The notes under the pieces were generated by a model, which was not told the DNA's origin, made no database searches, and worked only from the letters and a program-made list of their open reading frames with translations. A DNA stretch of 64,000 bases from Streptomyces sp. ITFR-16 (lineage in GTDB: Bacteria; Actinomycetota; Actinomycetes; Streptomycetales; Streptomycetaceae): contig NZ_CP134609.1 in assembly GCF_031844705.1 (NCBI RefSeq), forward strand, positions 1-64,000, written 5' to 3'. A program made the position numbers and the translations under genes. How positions within the stretch are numbered: the stretch's first letter is position 1; the number at the start of each line of letters is the position of its first letter. Below are positions 25,864 to 34,061 of the stretch, piece after piece.

Positions 25864-26283
25864 ATGGTATCCGCCGGACCGCCCGTCCCGCCGCCTGGAC
25901 GGGACGGGGTGACGTTCAAGGAGATCGCCGCGCATTACGGTCTGACCGCACGATACGTTGCTGAGAACGGTCGCTGGGGCCGCCACCCGCAATGGCCTGC
26001 CCAGATCGGGAAGCGCGGCCGGTCCGGCGAGTACGGCCCTGAGGCGGTAGATGCCTTCGTCCGTGCCCATCACGTACGCCCCGGCGTGAAGCTGGACCCG
26101 GATCGCTTGTACACGGTGGCAGAGGCTGCCGCGGCTACCGGCCTGGCTGCGGACACGATCTACGCGGATGCCAGCCGGGGCAGGTGGCCGGGTCCAGACG
26201 CACGCACTGATGACGGCACGCAGTTCTGGTACGGGCGAACGGTTGAGGCCACCGTCAACGCTCGCCGCACCTACCGGCGGTAG
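25864..26283 (+). CDS. Helix-turn-helix DNA-binding protein
   Basis: A 139-aa protein starting at ATG 25864 after a strong SD (AAAGGAGAA). It contains two related helix-turn-helix-like units: VTFKEIAAHYGLTARYVAEN near residue 15, and LYTVAEAAAATGLAADTIYA near residue 85, the latter followed by a wing-like Arg/Trp segment (SRGRWPGPDAR). This tandem pattern fits small plasmid or phage DNA-binding or excisionase-type proteins. Target unknown. Confidence 0.7.
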   Translation: MVSAGPPVPPPGRDGVTFKEIAAHYGLTARYVAENGRWGRHPQWPAQIGKRGRSGEYGPEAVDAFVRAHHVRPGVKLDPDRLYTVAEAAAATGLAADTIYADASRGRWPGPDARTDDGTQFWYGRTVEATVNARRTYRR

Positions 26284-26441
26284 ACCCGATTAGCCGGTCC
26301 CCCTTGCCACCCGCTTCAGCGGATCGGAGTACCAGCCAGTCTCGCATCCGGGCCAGGCACGACCCCTGGGCACCGCTTCGCTGTTCAGCTGGACCGGATC
26401 GACCGGCACCGCATCCGGCCGGCGCCGAAGGTAAGAGAGAA

Positions 26442-26472
26442 GACACCTCTTCCCCGTCGGGGAAGAGGTGTC
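26442..26472. terminator. 14-bp perfect hairpin
   Basis: A perfect 14-bp stem (gacacctcttcccc / ggggaagaggtgtc) with a 3-base loop lies 160 bp after the helix-turn-helix gene. Most likely a terminator for that unit. Confidence 0.6.
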
Positions 26473-26549
26473 GGCGTCGGCGTGGAGTGACCCTGCACCC
26501 CCTGACCTGGGGAACTGGTCATCCGATGCGCCCGGGGTGGGCTGCCATT

Positions 26550-26621
26550 GGGCAACCTGAAAAGCAACGTCAAAGGCAACCCCGAAAGCAATCTCAAAAG
26601 CAACCCATTGGGCAACCCCGT
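26550..26621. repeat. Six imperfect 12-bp tandem repeats
   Basis: Six contiguous 12-mers of the form RRGCAAYNNNNN begin at 26550, 26562, 26574, 26586, 26598 and 26610 (for example aagcaacgtcaa, aggcaaccccga, aagcaatctcaa). They lie in a 990-bp stretch with no recognised gene. They could be iteron-type binding sites; a short frame reading GNLKSNVKGNPESNLK is a by-product of the 12-bp period. Confidence 0.7.
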
Positions 26622-27270
26622 CAGCCGGGGCGCGTCGCTGCCGCGGATCGGAACGCACGACGGGCCAAGTCCAAGGGAAGGCCGCCTCGCACTTACCGGA
26701 CCTGGGCCAGTCGCACCCGCTCCCCCAGGCCCGCGCCCGCCGTTGAACCGCCAGGTCGCAGCTGGCTCCCGCGCCGAGCGCCCGTTCGCCCGGCACGGGA
26801 GCCAGCCGCGATCCAAAGGGCCGGGCACGCACCGAGTGGAACGGCTGGCAGCGCGCTCCCTCGCCAACCCCCGTTCCACAAGTTGGAACGGGGTGAGCTG
26901 GGATTTTCCAGCGCGAGTCACTGTCGCGGGCATACCCCGCGCGCAGTCGCGGCGTTCCGGGCGCCTTGTGCGACGTCGTGCGACCGGGGCGTGGAACGGC
27001 GCCGCTCCGGCCTCGGAGCGGGCCCAGGCCTGTCCGTTCTCCGGCCCCAGGGCTGCCGTCGATGTTCCGTGAGGTCCACGCGCCGCGCACGAGACGCGGT
27101 GACGCCGGCCGTACGACGTATCGGTGGGTCCCTTCGGGGCGGGTCACTGTGCTTGGGGGTGGGTCACTCTTTGGGCAAGTCCCTGACCTGCGCATTTGGG
27201 TAATCGGGGTATTCGGCGGGGCAGTGGGGCTGAGGAGAGTCCACGACACGTACTTGAAAGGGGTCGTGTC

Positions 27271-28303
27271 GTGGGTGAGAAGAGGGTGTTCGCGGGACTG
27301 GACGCGGAATGGGCGCTGGTGTGCGCCGACTCGGCAGGCGGCGACCTCGTGCGCGGCTGGATCTCGGAAGCCGATGCCACCGGGGACGGGGATCTGCCGC
27401 AGGACCTGGGCGAGCTCGTCGCGTACCTGACTGCCCGCCACGACTCCGGTAGCCCGGGTCAGCGCCCGCCTTCCCGAACCCAGCACTCCCCCGTCCGCCG
27501 GGGCGCTCCCGTCGCCGGCCCACTCCGGCGGAGAGGACGGTGCGGGGCCGTCGGCCGGCCAGGACGCGGCCGGCGGGCCTGTTGTCCGCGTACTCGGTCC
27601 GGTCGAGGTCACCGGCGCCGTGGGGCGCATCGACTCCAACCGGCGCACCCTCGCAACGGAGCTGGTCTCCTGGCTCGCTCTGCGGGCTGACGGCGCGACC
27701 CGGCACGAGCTCGACGAGGTCATCGCCCCCGGCGGCGGACGGGTGGAGAACAACACCCGCAACGGCCGCCTCCGAGAGGTGCGGCGCTGGCTCGGTGACG
27801 ACCACTACCCCAAGCTCAACGACCAGCCCGACCGCAAGCACCGCCTGGTCGACGTCGCCTGCGACTGGCACCTCTTCCAGGACCTGACGCACCAGGCCGC
27901 CGGCGCCGAGGGCGACGGGGCGCGCGCTCTGCTGCGGCAAGCGCTCGATCTCGTACGGGGACGGCCCTTCACCGGCATCCCCCCGCGCCGCTACGCCTGG
28001 GCCCAGTCCCTCACCCAGGACATGATCTCGGCAGTCGTCGACGCCGCCGACGACCTCGCCGCTCTCTGCCTGGAAGCCGGCGATGCGCAGGGCGCCCTGT
28101 GGGCGGCAGGACGCGGCCTGGACAGCGGCCGTGAACGGGAGATCCTGTGGCGCCACCGCTTCGAGGCACTCGCCCGGCTCGGCGCGCACGACGATCTGGA
28201 GACCGCGATCCGGCAGCTTGAGCAGTACCTCCTCGATACCGGCCTGACCATGGAGCGCGAGACAGAGGAGACCATCCGGCGCCTGGACGCGGTCCGCCGC
28301 TGA
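27271..28303 (+). pseudogene. BTAD-domain regulator, truncated and frameshifted
   Basis: From about 27570 one frame encodes the end of a LysM/BTAD-type Streptomyces regulator: a trans_reg_C-like segment (VVRVLGPVEVTGAVGRIDSN, then RRTLATELVSWLALRADG) followed by a bacterial transcriptional activator domain (LLRQALDLVRGRPFTGIP, DMISAVVDAADDLAALCLEA, HRFEALARLG). The frame is closed at 27428-27430. A different frame upstream (GTG 27271, MGEKRVFAGLDAEWALVCAD) appears to be its neighbouring part, so an indel near 27430-27460 probably breaks the gene. The membrane and LysM parts of full-length relatives are missing. Confidence 0.6.
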
Positions 28304-28915
28304 CCCTCGCCGCTCCCGGATCCGCACCGGCCCGGCCGAGCTCGCCCCCGCGGCCGGGCCCTGCCCGGAAGAGCACACCAGCCCTCGCCCGGCGGTCCTG
28401 GCTCGCGAGCCCGCGAGCCCTCCCCCGGCACGAGGGCCGACCTCGACGCAGGCGAAGCGCCGTCACCCTGCGCAACTCCGGCGCGGGTTGCCCCCCCTGG
28501 CACCGCCCCCTCCTGTCCCGCGTTCCACAGTTCCACGCGGCCTGCCCCCAAGCTCGGCCACCCGCGCCCACCGGTCCCGCGGTGACCGCACCGGCCTGGA
28601 AAATCCACTCGGGGCGCCCTGGATCCGGCGCTGTCCTTCGCCGGTTCCACCCCGGCCACTCCCCCACGTGGAACGGCCCACCGGATGCTGCCAGCCAGCA
28701 CCCCTCACCGCCCCCCGCGTCTCCGCTAAGCAGCACACGCACGCCAGCGGGGTATACCCCAAACAGTGACCCAATCCTGGAAAACCGCAGGTCGCACCGT
28801 TCCACCCCGCTCAAGGCCACCGCCCGAGACGCGCGTGACGGCCACGCATCCGACGACGGCCGGCGCCGCCTGCGCAGCCCCGGGGCGGCCCGCTCACCCG
28901 GGTCTGGGCAGACCA
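28304..28915. other. Gap carrying GTTCCAC boxes
   Basis: About 610 bp without a supported gene between the BTAD remnant and the terminators of the convergent DUF2637 gene. Five of the ten exact GTTCCAC/GTGGAAC boxes lie here. Confidence 0.5.
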
Positions 28916-28953
28916 GAGGGCGGGGTGGAATCCAGGGATTCCACCCCGCCCTC
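28916..28953. terminator. 18-bp perfect inverted repeat
   Basis: A perfect 18-bp stem (gagggcggggtggaatcc / ggattccaccccgccctc) with a 2-base centre. It includes the GTGGAAT/ATTCCAC variant of the box family, so it may be a protein site rather than, or as well as, a terminator. Confidence 0.6.
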
Positions 28954-28979
28954 AAGCAGCGCCCCGGGTAGCTCGCACC

Positions 28980-28999
28980 CGTTCCACCGCAGTGGAACG
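28980..28999 (-). terminator. Short hairpin directly after the DUF2637 gene
   Basis: A perfect 8-bp stem (cgttccac / gtggaacg) with a cgca loop, immediately downstream of the stop codon at 29000-29002. It is built entirely from a box pair, so terminator and binding-site roles are both possible. Confidence 0.55.
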
Positions 29000-30592
29000 T
29001 CAAACTGCAGAGCGGCTCTTGATGACCCCGAGGTACTTCCGCACGGTCCCCTCCCGGTACCCGCAGCGCTCCGCCAGCAGCGGGGCAAGAGACTTCGCCG
29101 GACGCGCCTGCTCTTCGGGGGACAACCGACGGTAGTGGAATTCCACCCGCGCGGGACCCGTCAGGCCGGCGCCGGCCTCCTCCCCCGACAGCTCTTCCTT
29201 CGCGGTGTCCTGCCCGTCCCGCCCCTCCTGCCCGTGCGACTCAGTCTGCCCGTCCCGTCCGTCCTGCCCGTGCGACTCAGTCTGCCCGTCCCGTCCGTCC
29301 TGCCCGTGCGACTCAGTCTGCCCGTCCTGCCCGTCCTGCCCGGTCCGCTGGCTGTCCGCGGCTGGACTTCCGGATACGGGCGCGCCCTCATCGTCCGTCT
29401 CCCGAAGACGCAGTTGGACGACGGTACGGGCACCGCCCGCCCGACCCGCCGCGTGCACAGGATGCCGCTGCGCCCCACCGAGCTCCTCGGCCTCCCCCTC
29501 CCCTGAACCGTCGTACGGCGGCTCCATCTCGCTGTACCCCATGCCCTCCTGCGCCCACTCCTGCGCCCAGGCCTCTGGAGCGTCGGAGAGCGGCAGCGGC
29601 TGCTGCTCGGCGCGGGAGCCCGGGACCGTGCCACCGTCCGCAGCCGCGTACGCCCGTGGCCGGTCCGGGCCCGGGCCGGCCGGAGCGAAGGAGGGCTCCA
29701 GGTCCTCGACGTAGCTCGGGTTGTACGAGCCCTCGTATACCCCGTCCGGCGCCTGCGCCGCGAACCACGGGCTCACCTGCGCGGCGGAGAACTCCCGCTC
29801 TTCCACGAGCTGCTCGTCGACAGGGCTCTGCGGGCGCACCTCAACGTCGCCCTGCTGCTGCGCCTGCGGGGGCGCCTCCACCGCCGCCGGGGCCGGGGGC
29901 AGGAGGGCCGGTTCGATGCCCGCGGCGGCCAGGCCGGCGGGGCCGGTGTCCGCGAGCGGGACGCCGTACTTGGCCAGCCGCAGGGGCATCAGGGACTCGA
30001 CGGGGGCCTTGCGGCGCCAGTTGCGGCCGTAGCGGGCCTGGAGGCGGGCCTGGTAGATCAGGCGGTCCTGTTCGAGCTTGATGACCTGCTCGTAGGAGCG
30101 CAGCTCCCACAGCTTCATGCGGCGCCAGAGGCGGAAGGTGGGGACGGGGGACAGGAGCCAGCGGGTGAGGCGGACGCCTTCCATGTGCTTGTCGGCGGTG
30201 ATGTCCGCGATCCGGCCCACCGCGTGACGGGCGGCCTCGACGGAGACCACGAAGAGCACCGGGATGACCGCGTGCATGCCGACGCCGAGCGGGTCGGGCC
30301 AGGCGGCGGCGCCGTTGAACGCGATGGTCGCGGCGGTCAGCAGCCAGGCCGTCTGCCGCAGCAGCGGGAACGGGATGCGCAGCCACGTCAGCAGCAGGTC
30401 CAGCGCGAGCAGGACGCAGATGCCCGCGTCGATGCCGATCGGGAAGACCAGGGAGAAGTCGCCGAACCCCTTCTGCAGGGCCAGCGCGCGCACCGCCGCG
30501 TACGAACCCGCGAAACCGATCGCGGCGATCAACACCGCTCCGGCCACCACCAGCCCGATCAGTGCTCGGTGCGTCCGCGTCAACTGCATCAT
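29000..30592 (-). CDS. DUF2637 (Spd-like) membrane protein with C-terminal extension
   Basis: A 530-aa protein. Residues 1-120 carry four hydrophobic segments of the DUF2637 type (LIGLVVAGAVLIAAIGFAGS, IGIDAGICVLLALDLLLTWL, AWLLTAATIAFNGAAAWPDP, GMHAVIPVLFVVSVEAARHA). This type is found in plasmid spread (Spd) proteins, thought to aid intramycelial plasmid transfer in Streptomyces. A basic segment (FRLWRRMKLWELRSYEQVIK), an acidic Pro-rich linker, a 12-residue repeat block and a C-terminal helix-turn-helix-like end (AERCGYREGTVRKYLGVIKS) follow. The start overlaps the end of a possible short upstream frame (ATGA) whose reality is uncertain. Confidence 0.82.
   Translation of the reverse strand: MMQLTRTHRALIGLVVAGAVLIAAIGFAGSYAAVRALALQKGFGDFSLVFPIGIDAGICVLLALDLLLTWLRIPFPLLRQTAWLLTAATIAFNGAAAWPDPLGVGMHAVIPVLFVVSVEAARHAVGRIADITADKHMEGVRLTRWLLSPVPTFRLWRRMKLWELRSYEQVIKLEQDRLIYQARLQARYGRNWRRKAPVESLMPLRLAKYGVPLADTGPAGLAAAGIEPALLPPAPAAVEAPPQAQQQGDVEVRPQSPVDEQLVEEREFSAAQVSPWFAAQAPDGVYEGSYNPSYVEDLEPSFAPAGPGPDRPRAYAAADGGTVPGSRAEQQPLPLSDAPEAWAQEWAQEGMGYSEMEPPYDGSGEGEAEELGGAQRHPVHAAGRAGGARTVVQLRLRETDDEGAPVSGSPAADSQRTGQDGQDGQTESHGQDGRDGQTESHGQDGRDGQTESHGQEGRDGQDTAKEELSGEEAGAGLTGPARVEFHYRRLSPEEQARPAKSLAPLLAERCGYREGTVRKYLGVIKSRSAV
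29238..29345 (-). repeat. 36-bp tandem repeat (three copies) inside the DUF2637 gene
   Basis: The unit begins gactcagtctgcccgtc at 29238, 29274 and 29310. It encodes repeats of GRDGQTESHGQD near residues 425-460, an acidic hydrophilic linker. Copy number is likely to vary by slippage. Confidence 0.85.
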
Positions 30593-30994
30593 CCGATCAC
30601 ACTCTCACGACGGGTGATCAGCATCGGGCGGTCATGGATACGCACTCGCAGATCGTCAGCGAATAGTGACTTCAAGTCGGGCCTCGTGCCCGTTCGGGCC
30701 GCTTCACAGAGGGCTGGCGATTTACGACGTAAAGATCTCGTCCTCTCGGCTCCCCCTCCGGGGCCGTCGAGCGTCGTACGTGCAGGTCCCTCTTGTCCTG
30801 TCTCAAGGAGCACAGTCGCACCCGGCCATCCGGCAAGGTGCGACTGTGTTCGCCGAGACGAACGACAGGGGGTTCGGGTACTTGAGACCGGGAACTTCTG
30901 CGCCTGCTTCGACGAAGGAGTGCCTGGATCCCCAGCAACCGACTGCACCCCGAGCGTGCCGTCCCATCGGCGCCCTGAACTCCAGCGGTTGGAG
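30593..30994. other. Gap between two convergently oriented neighbours' control regions
   Basis: About 400 bp. A leftward frame ending at 30589 (LFADDLRVRIHDRPMLITRR) overlaps the DUF2637 start and could be a short coupled gene, but it has no recognisable domain or clear start. Otherwise nothing is seen. Confidence 0.35.
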
Positions 30995-31450
30995 TCAGTA
31001 GTCGATGATCCAGGTCATCGTGCTGCTCCGCGCCCCGCACGCAACAGCGCTATTGCTGAACTTGAGGTACCCGCAAGTGGCGTTGCCGATCGGGGTCTGC
31101 GCGTTGTCCTTGAGAGACGCCACGGACCACTTGGTCTCCGCGCTGTCGCACGTGCGGAGGTACACCCGCTGCTCGTGAGCTTGTCCGGCTATGCACCAGC
31201 CTCCCAGGTCCGGGAAGCGATTCTGGAACTGAAGGGCGACGTTGGCCCAACGCTGATTCGCGTGGTTCTTGTTGCAGGTGACCAGGTCCAGGTAGTGGTT
31301 GTAGTCCGGAGCGGTGAGGCATTTGCCGGTCGCAGCGTTCCGAATGCTGAACCCGCTCACTGCCGCCTGCGCCGGGCTGGACAGGGTGGCCGCGCTGAGG
31401 GTGAGCACTGCCGAGGCGCCTATGGCAGCGATCTTGGTCGAAGCTCGCAT
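30995..31450 (-). CDS. Small secreted ricin-B-like protein
   Basis: A 151-aa protein starting at ATG 31450 (SD AGAGGAAGG). It has a clear Sec signal peptide (MRASTKIAAIGASAVLTLSA, cleavage after SPAQA). The mature part has the look of a single ricin-type lectin fold: GFSIRNAATGKCLTA, then LVTCNKNHANQRW with a Q-x-W motif, and paired cysteines (KCLTA/VTCN, WCIAG/RTCD, TCGYL/VACG). It may bind carbohydrate outside the cell. Confidence 0.75.
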   Translation of the reverse strand: MRASTKIAAIGASAVLTLSAATLSSPAQAAVSGFSIRNAATGKCLTAPDYNHYLDLVTCNKNHANQRWANVALQFQNRFPDLGGWCIAGQAHEQRVYLRTCDSAETKWSVASLKDNAQTPIGNATCGYLKFSNSAVACGARSSTMTWIIDY

Positions 31451-32106
31451 GGTGAGCCCTTCCTCTCGTTGGTACCAACAAGAGCAACTGGGCTGCCGGA
31501 GTGTGACATGAGGGTCTGCCGAGAACACGGCTACCTCAGCTTCACGGGAGTACCTCGCTGACAGCCGTCCCTGTTCGCCTCACCGAATCGAGTCCAGGTC
31601 GGAGGATCAAGACTCCGGTGAGGGATATCTCAACGAACGCTCCTGGTCGGCCGCCCGGGCGCAACGGGGTCCGGGCACTTCTCCCTTGAGGGCTCACACC
31701 GCAGGAGCGGCGGGCTCGGGCGCGAGTCGTACACCGTGGAACTCCGAGTTCCGCCGCGCAGGCGTTGCCAACATGCTGCCGGCCCTTCCGACGCCTCCCC
31801 GATGAGGTCGGATCAGTCAGGCCTCGTTGCAGACCTCAAGACCGCTTCACGGCGCTCGAGAACGTCGTCGCCCCCGTCCTTTACGAGACCTGACCGCCTG
31901 GCCCGGCAACCCGGGACGTTACGCGGTAGGACGCCGAGCTGAGTCCGGCTCGGTATCACCTACGCCCCGGACTCGACCAGCGATCGCGCCGGCCCCTGTT
32001 AGTTCCGCACCTGCCCGTCCCTAGTCACCAACTGCCTATAGAGCGCTCCTATCCGTCCCGCCCCCCGGCCAGCCGTCGGGGGCTTTGTGGTTTCTGGAGG
32101 CTAGCC
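31451..32106. other. Gap with a possible terminator
   Basis: About 650 bp without a supported gene. A GC hairpin (cccccg...cgggggc followed by tttgtgg) near 32061-32085 lies just before the RelE-like gene and could terminate upstream transcription. Confidence 0.4.
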
Positions 32107-32412
32107 ATGCCCACGTACGAGGCCCTGCCCCGCTTCACCGCCGACCTGAATCGCCTCACGCCCAAGCAGCGCCGAGCCTTCCGCCGAGCGGTGGCCGCCT
32201 TCGTCCAAGACCTGCGCACCGGCGGATGCTTCCGCGCCGGCCTCCGTATCAAGGGCGTCCAAAGTGCTTCCGGCATCTACGAGCTCACGTGGTCCGTGGG
32301 GTCTGGACCCGCAGGACGCGCGACCTGGTCGTACGGGACGCCGATAGTCCAAGGTCTCCCCCACATCGTGTGGCACCGGATCGGGACCCACAACATCCTC
32401 ACCGGCCCCTGA
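32107..32412 (+). CDS. RelE/ParE-like small protein (possible toxin)
   Basis: A 101-aa protein starting ATG 32107 after TGGAGGCTAGCC. The layout resembles RelE-superfamily RNases or gyrase toxins: an N-terminal helical hairpin (LNRLTPKQRRAFRRAVAAFV) then beta strands (GLRIKGVQSASGIYELTWSV, GRATWSYG, PHIVWHRIGTHNIL). No adjacent antitoxin gene is visible, so it may be an orphan or serve another role. It lies just upstream of the parB-parA operon. Confidence 0.55.
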   Translation: MPTYEALPRFTADLNRLTPKQRRAFRRAVAAFVQDLRTGGCFRAGLRIKGVQSASGIYELTWSVGSGPAGRATWSYGTPIVQGLPHIVWHRIGTHNILTGP

Positions 32413-32468
32413 TCCGACCGGTCCGGCCTGCCGATTAGCACGCGAGCGTTCGACTTCATCTCGAACAA

Positions 32469-32490
32469 GAGCGCTTCGATTGAAGCGCTC
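32469..32490. promoter_or_regulatory. Operator-like inverted repeat upstream of parB
   Basis: A perfect 9-bp inverted repeat (gagcgcttc / gaagcgctc) around a 4-base centre, 9 bp before the first parS-like site and 77 bp before the parB start. It may be the autoregulatory site of the par operon. Confidence 0.5.
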
Positions 32491-32498
32491 GCGACCGC

Positions 32499-32512
32499 TT
32501 TCACGCGTGAAA
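32499..32512. other. parS-like site 1
   Basis: TTTCACGCGTGAAA, a perfect 14-bp palindrome in the parB upstream region. It resembles the chromosomal parS core (TTTCACGTGAAA) with an extra CG at the centre. The same or a one-base-different sequence recurs three times in the locus. Confidence 0.75.
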
Positions 32513-32566
32513 CCAGGGCAGCCGCTAGGGTGCGATCCGACAGGTTGCACCACCCCGGAGGACACA

Positions 32567-34018
32567 ATGACGATGCCGCTGCCTCGGCCGAAGCGTAAGA
32601 AGAAGGGTGAGGGCGGCGGTAGCGGCACTCTGCGAGCCGACCGCGAGAAGGCTGGTCTCACCGGCGGCGACATCCACGCTTTGCCTCCCGAGGACGGCGA
32701 GCTCTTGGAGCTGGCCCCGGAGACCATTTCGCCCAACCCGATGAACATGCGGCTCGACCTGCGCGATATGGACGCGATGATCGCGGACGTAGGCGAGCGG
32801 GGTATCCATACGCCGGGCATCGTGATGCACACCAAGGTCTTCATGGAGTGCTATCCGCAGTGGGCGTCCGCTGTGAAGTACCCCGATAGGACCTTCATCC
32901 TCGGACCTGGTCATCGGCGGCACGCCGCTGCGCTCGCGACCGGGCGCATCATGCCTGCGATTCTTCGCGATGATCTCGCCCGAGATCGTCGCGTCGAGGA
33001 AGAGCTGGTCTCCGAGAACAACAGCCGCTCCGGTCTTTCGCCGATCGAGCAGGCCATGGCGATCGACTTGCTGCGCCAGCGCGTCCACGAGGACGAAGAC
33101 CGGGCACTCAGCTTCGACGAGGTCGTCGAGCGGGCCGGATACACCGCAGGGACGGTGTCGAAGTACCTCGCGCTCCTCAAGCTCCCCCGAGAGGTTCAGC
33201 AAGCAATCCACATCGGTGACCTGTCGATGCGCGCCAGCTACTCGCTCTCGCTCCTCAAGGACACCGACGGGAAGAAGGAGTCCCCGGAGGCACACGCCCT
33301 CCAGCTGCGCGCCTGGCAGCTGATGCGAGACGAGAAGCTGTCCGTGGAGACTGCCAAGAACCGGGTGACATTGGAGGGACACCAGCAGTTTCACGCGGGA
33401 AAGTCGCCCGCCGCCCCGGTGGCTGTGCCGGAGCCGCGGGAGGAGAGCAGCGCCCAGGCCCGGGAAGACCAGGCTCCTTCTGGCGCGACGGTGCGGGGTG
33501 AGACCGCCGCGCCGACGGCCGTTGCGGTCATCGAGACGGCCGTTGGAGCCGCGCCCGCCGCCGCGCCCGCCCCGGCTGTCGACCCCGAGCTGCTCCGCAA
33601 GGCTGCGGCGGAGCAGCGGAACTTGGCGTGCCGACTGCTGCTCGCTGAGGAGCGGTTCGCCAAGGGAGCGGAGTCGAACGCCCGGCTCGTCACCGTGGTG
33701 CTCAACCCGCACGAGTGGAAGCAGGCTGCGGCCAAGGCCCACGGGTGGCTGATGGAGCTCAAAAAGGGGCCGTCCAGCAAGAAGCGTCCCACCGACTACT
33801 TCGCGGCCGTCGCCGCATCCGAGGACTCCGGTCTGATGCACCGTGCCGCCTTCGCCATCGGCCTGGCCGCCGACGAAGTGCGGGCCGCGCAGCCAGGTCG
33901 GGCCTGGGACGCTCGCGACGTCGCACACGTTCAGTTCCTCGCCACCAGCCGCGCCTCGTACCAGCTCAGCGAGTGGGAGCAGCAGCAGGTGGAGCTACTT
34001 TCACGCGGGAAACAGTGA
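32567..34018 (+). CDS. parB: ParB-type partition DNA-binding protein
   Basis: A 483-aa ParB-family protein. It has a basic N-terminus (MPLPRPKRKKKGEGGGSG), then a ParB/Srx nuclease-like N-domain (ISPNPMNMRLDL, GPGHRRHAAALATGRI with the conserved arginine patch, ENNSRSGLSPIEQAMAI). A helix-turn-helix follows (YTAGTVSKYLALLKLP near residue 190, then IHIGDLSMRASYSLSLL). A Pro/Ala linker leads to a C-terminal helical domain of about 170 residues, probably for dimerisation. Start ATG 32567 has an SD (GGAGGA). It should bind the parS-like palindromes and load onto DNA, directing ParA-dependent segregation. Confidence 0.9.
   Translation: MTMPLPRPKRKKKGEGGGSGTLRADREKAGLTGGDIHALPPEDGELLELAPETISPNPMNMRLDLRDMDAMIADVGERGIHTPGIVMHTKVFMECYPQWASAVKYPDRTFILGPGHRRHAAALATGRIMPAILRDDLARDRRVEEELVSENNSRSGLSPIEQAMAIDLLRQRVHEDEDRALSFDEVVERAGYTAGTVSKYLALLKLPREVQQAIHIGDLSMRASYSLSLLKDTDGKKESPEAHALQLRAWQLMRDEKLSVETAKNRVTLEGHQQFHAGKSPAAPVAVPEPREESSAQAREDQAPSGATVRGETAAPTAVAVIETAVGAAPAAAPAPAVDPELLRKAAAEQRNLACRLLLAEERFAKGAESNARLVTVVLNPHEWKQAAAKAHGWLMELKKGPSSKKRPTDYFAAVAASEDSGLMHRAAFAIGLAADEVRAAQPGRAWDARDVAHVQFLATSRASYQLSEWEQQQVELLSRGKQ
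33389..33402. other. parS-like site 2 (inside parB)
   Basis: TTTCACGCGGGAAA, differing by one base from the perfect palindrome at 32499. It lies within the parB coding sequence. Confidence 0.65.
33999..34012. other. parS-like site 3 (end of parB)
   Basis: TTTCACGCGGGAAA, identical to site 2, at the last codons of parB and just before parA. Confidence 0.65.
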
Positions 34019-34061
34019 CCGCTCGCCCCCGACAGGATGGCTCAGCCTCCACGGAGATCAG

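Larger units (their letters stand above)
26836..29146. repeat. Array of GTTCCAC / GTGGAAC boxes
   Basis: I count ten exact GTTCCAC or GTGGAAC heptamers, starting at 26836, 26873, 26991, 28522, 28530, 28644, 28668, 28799, 28981 and 28992. Variants with T/A at the last position lie in palindromes at 28924-28944 and 29135-29146. Chance would give well under one in this length. Most flank, and avoid, the BTAD pseudogene and precede the DUF2637 gene's 3' end. Several are arranged as inverted pairs. Confidence 0.75.

Noticed and set aside
29205..29345. Regular repeats considered as a CRISPR array
   Set aside because: Repeats are contiguous 36-mers without unique spacers and are in frame within a coding gene.
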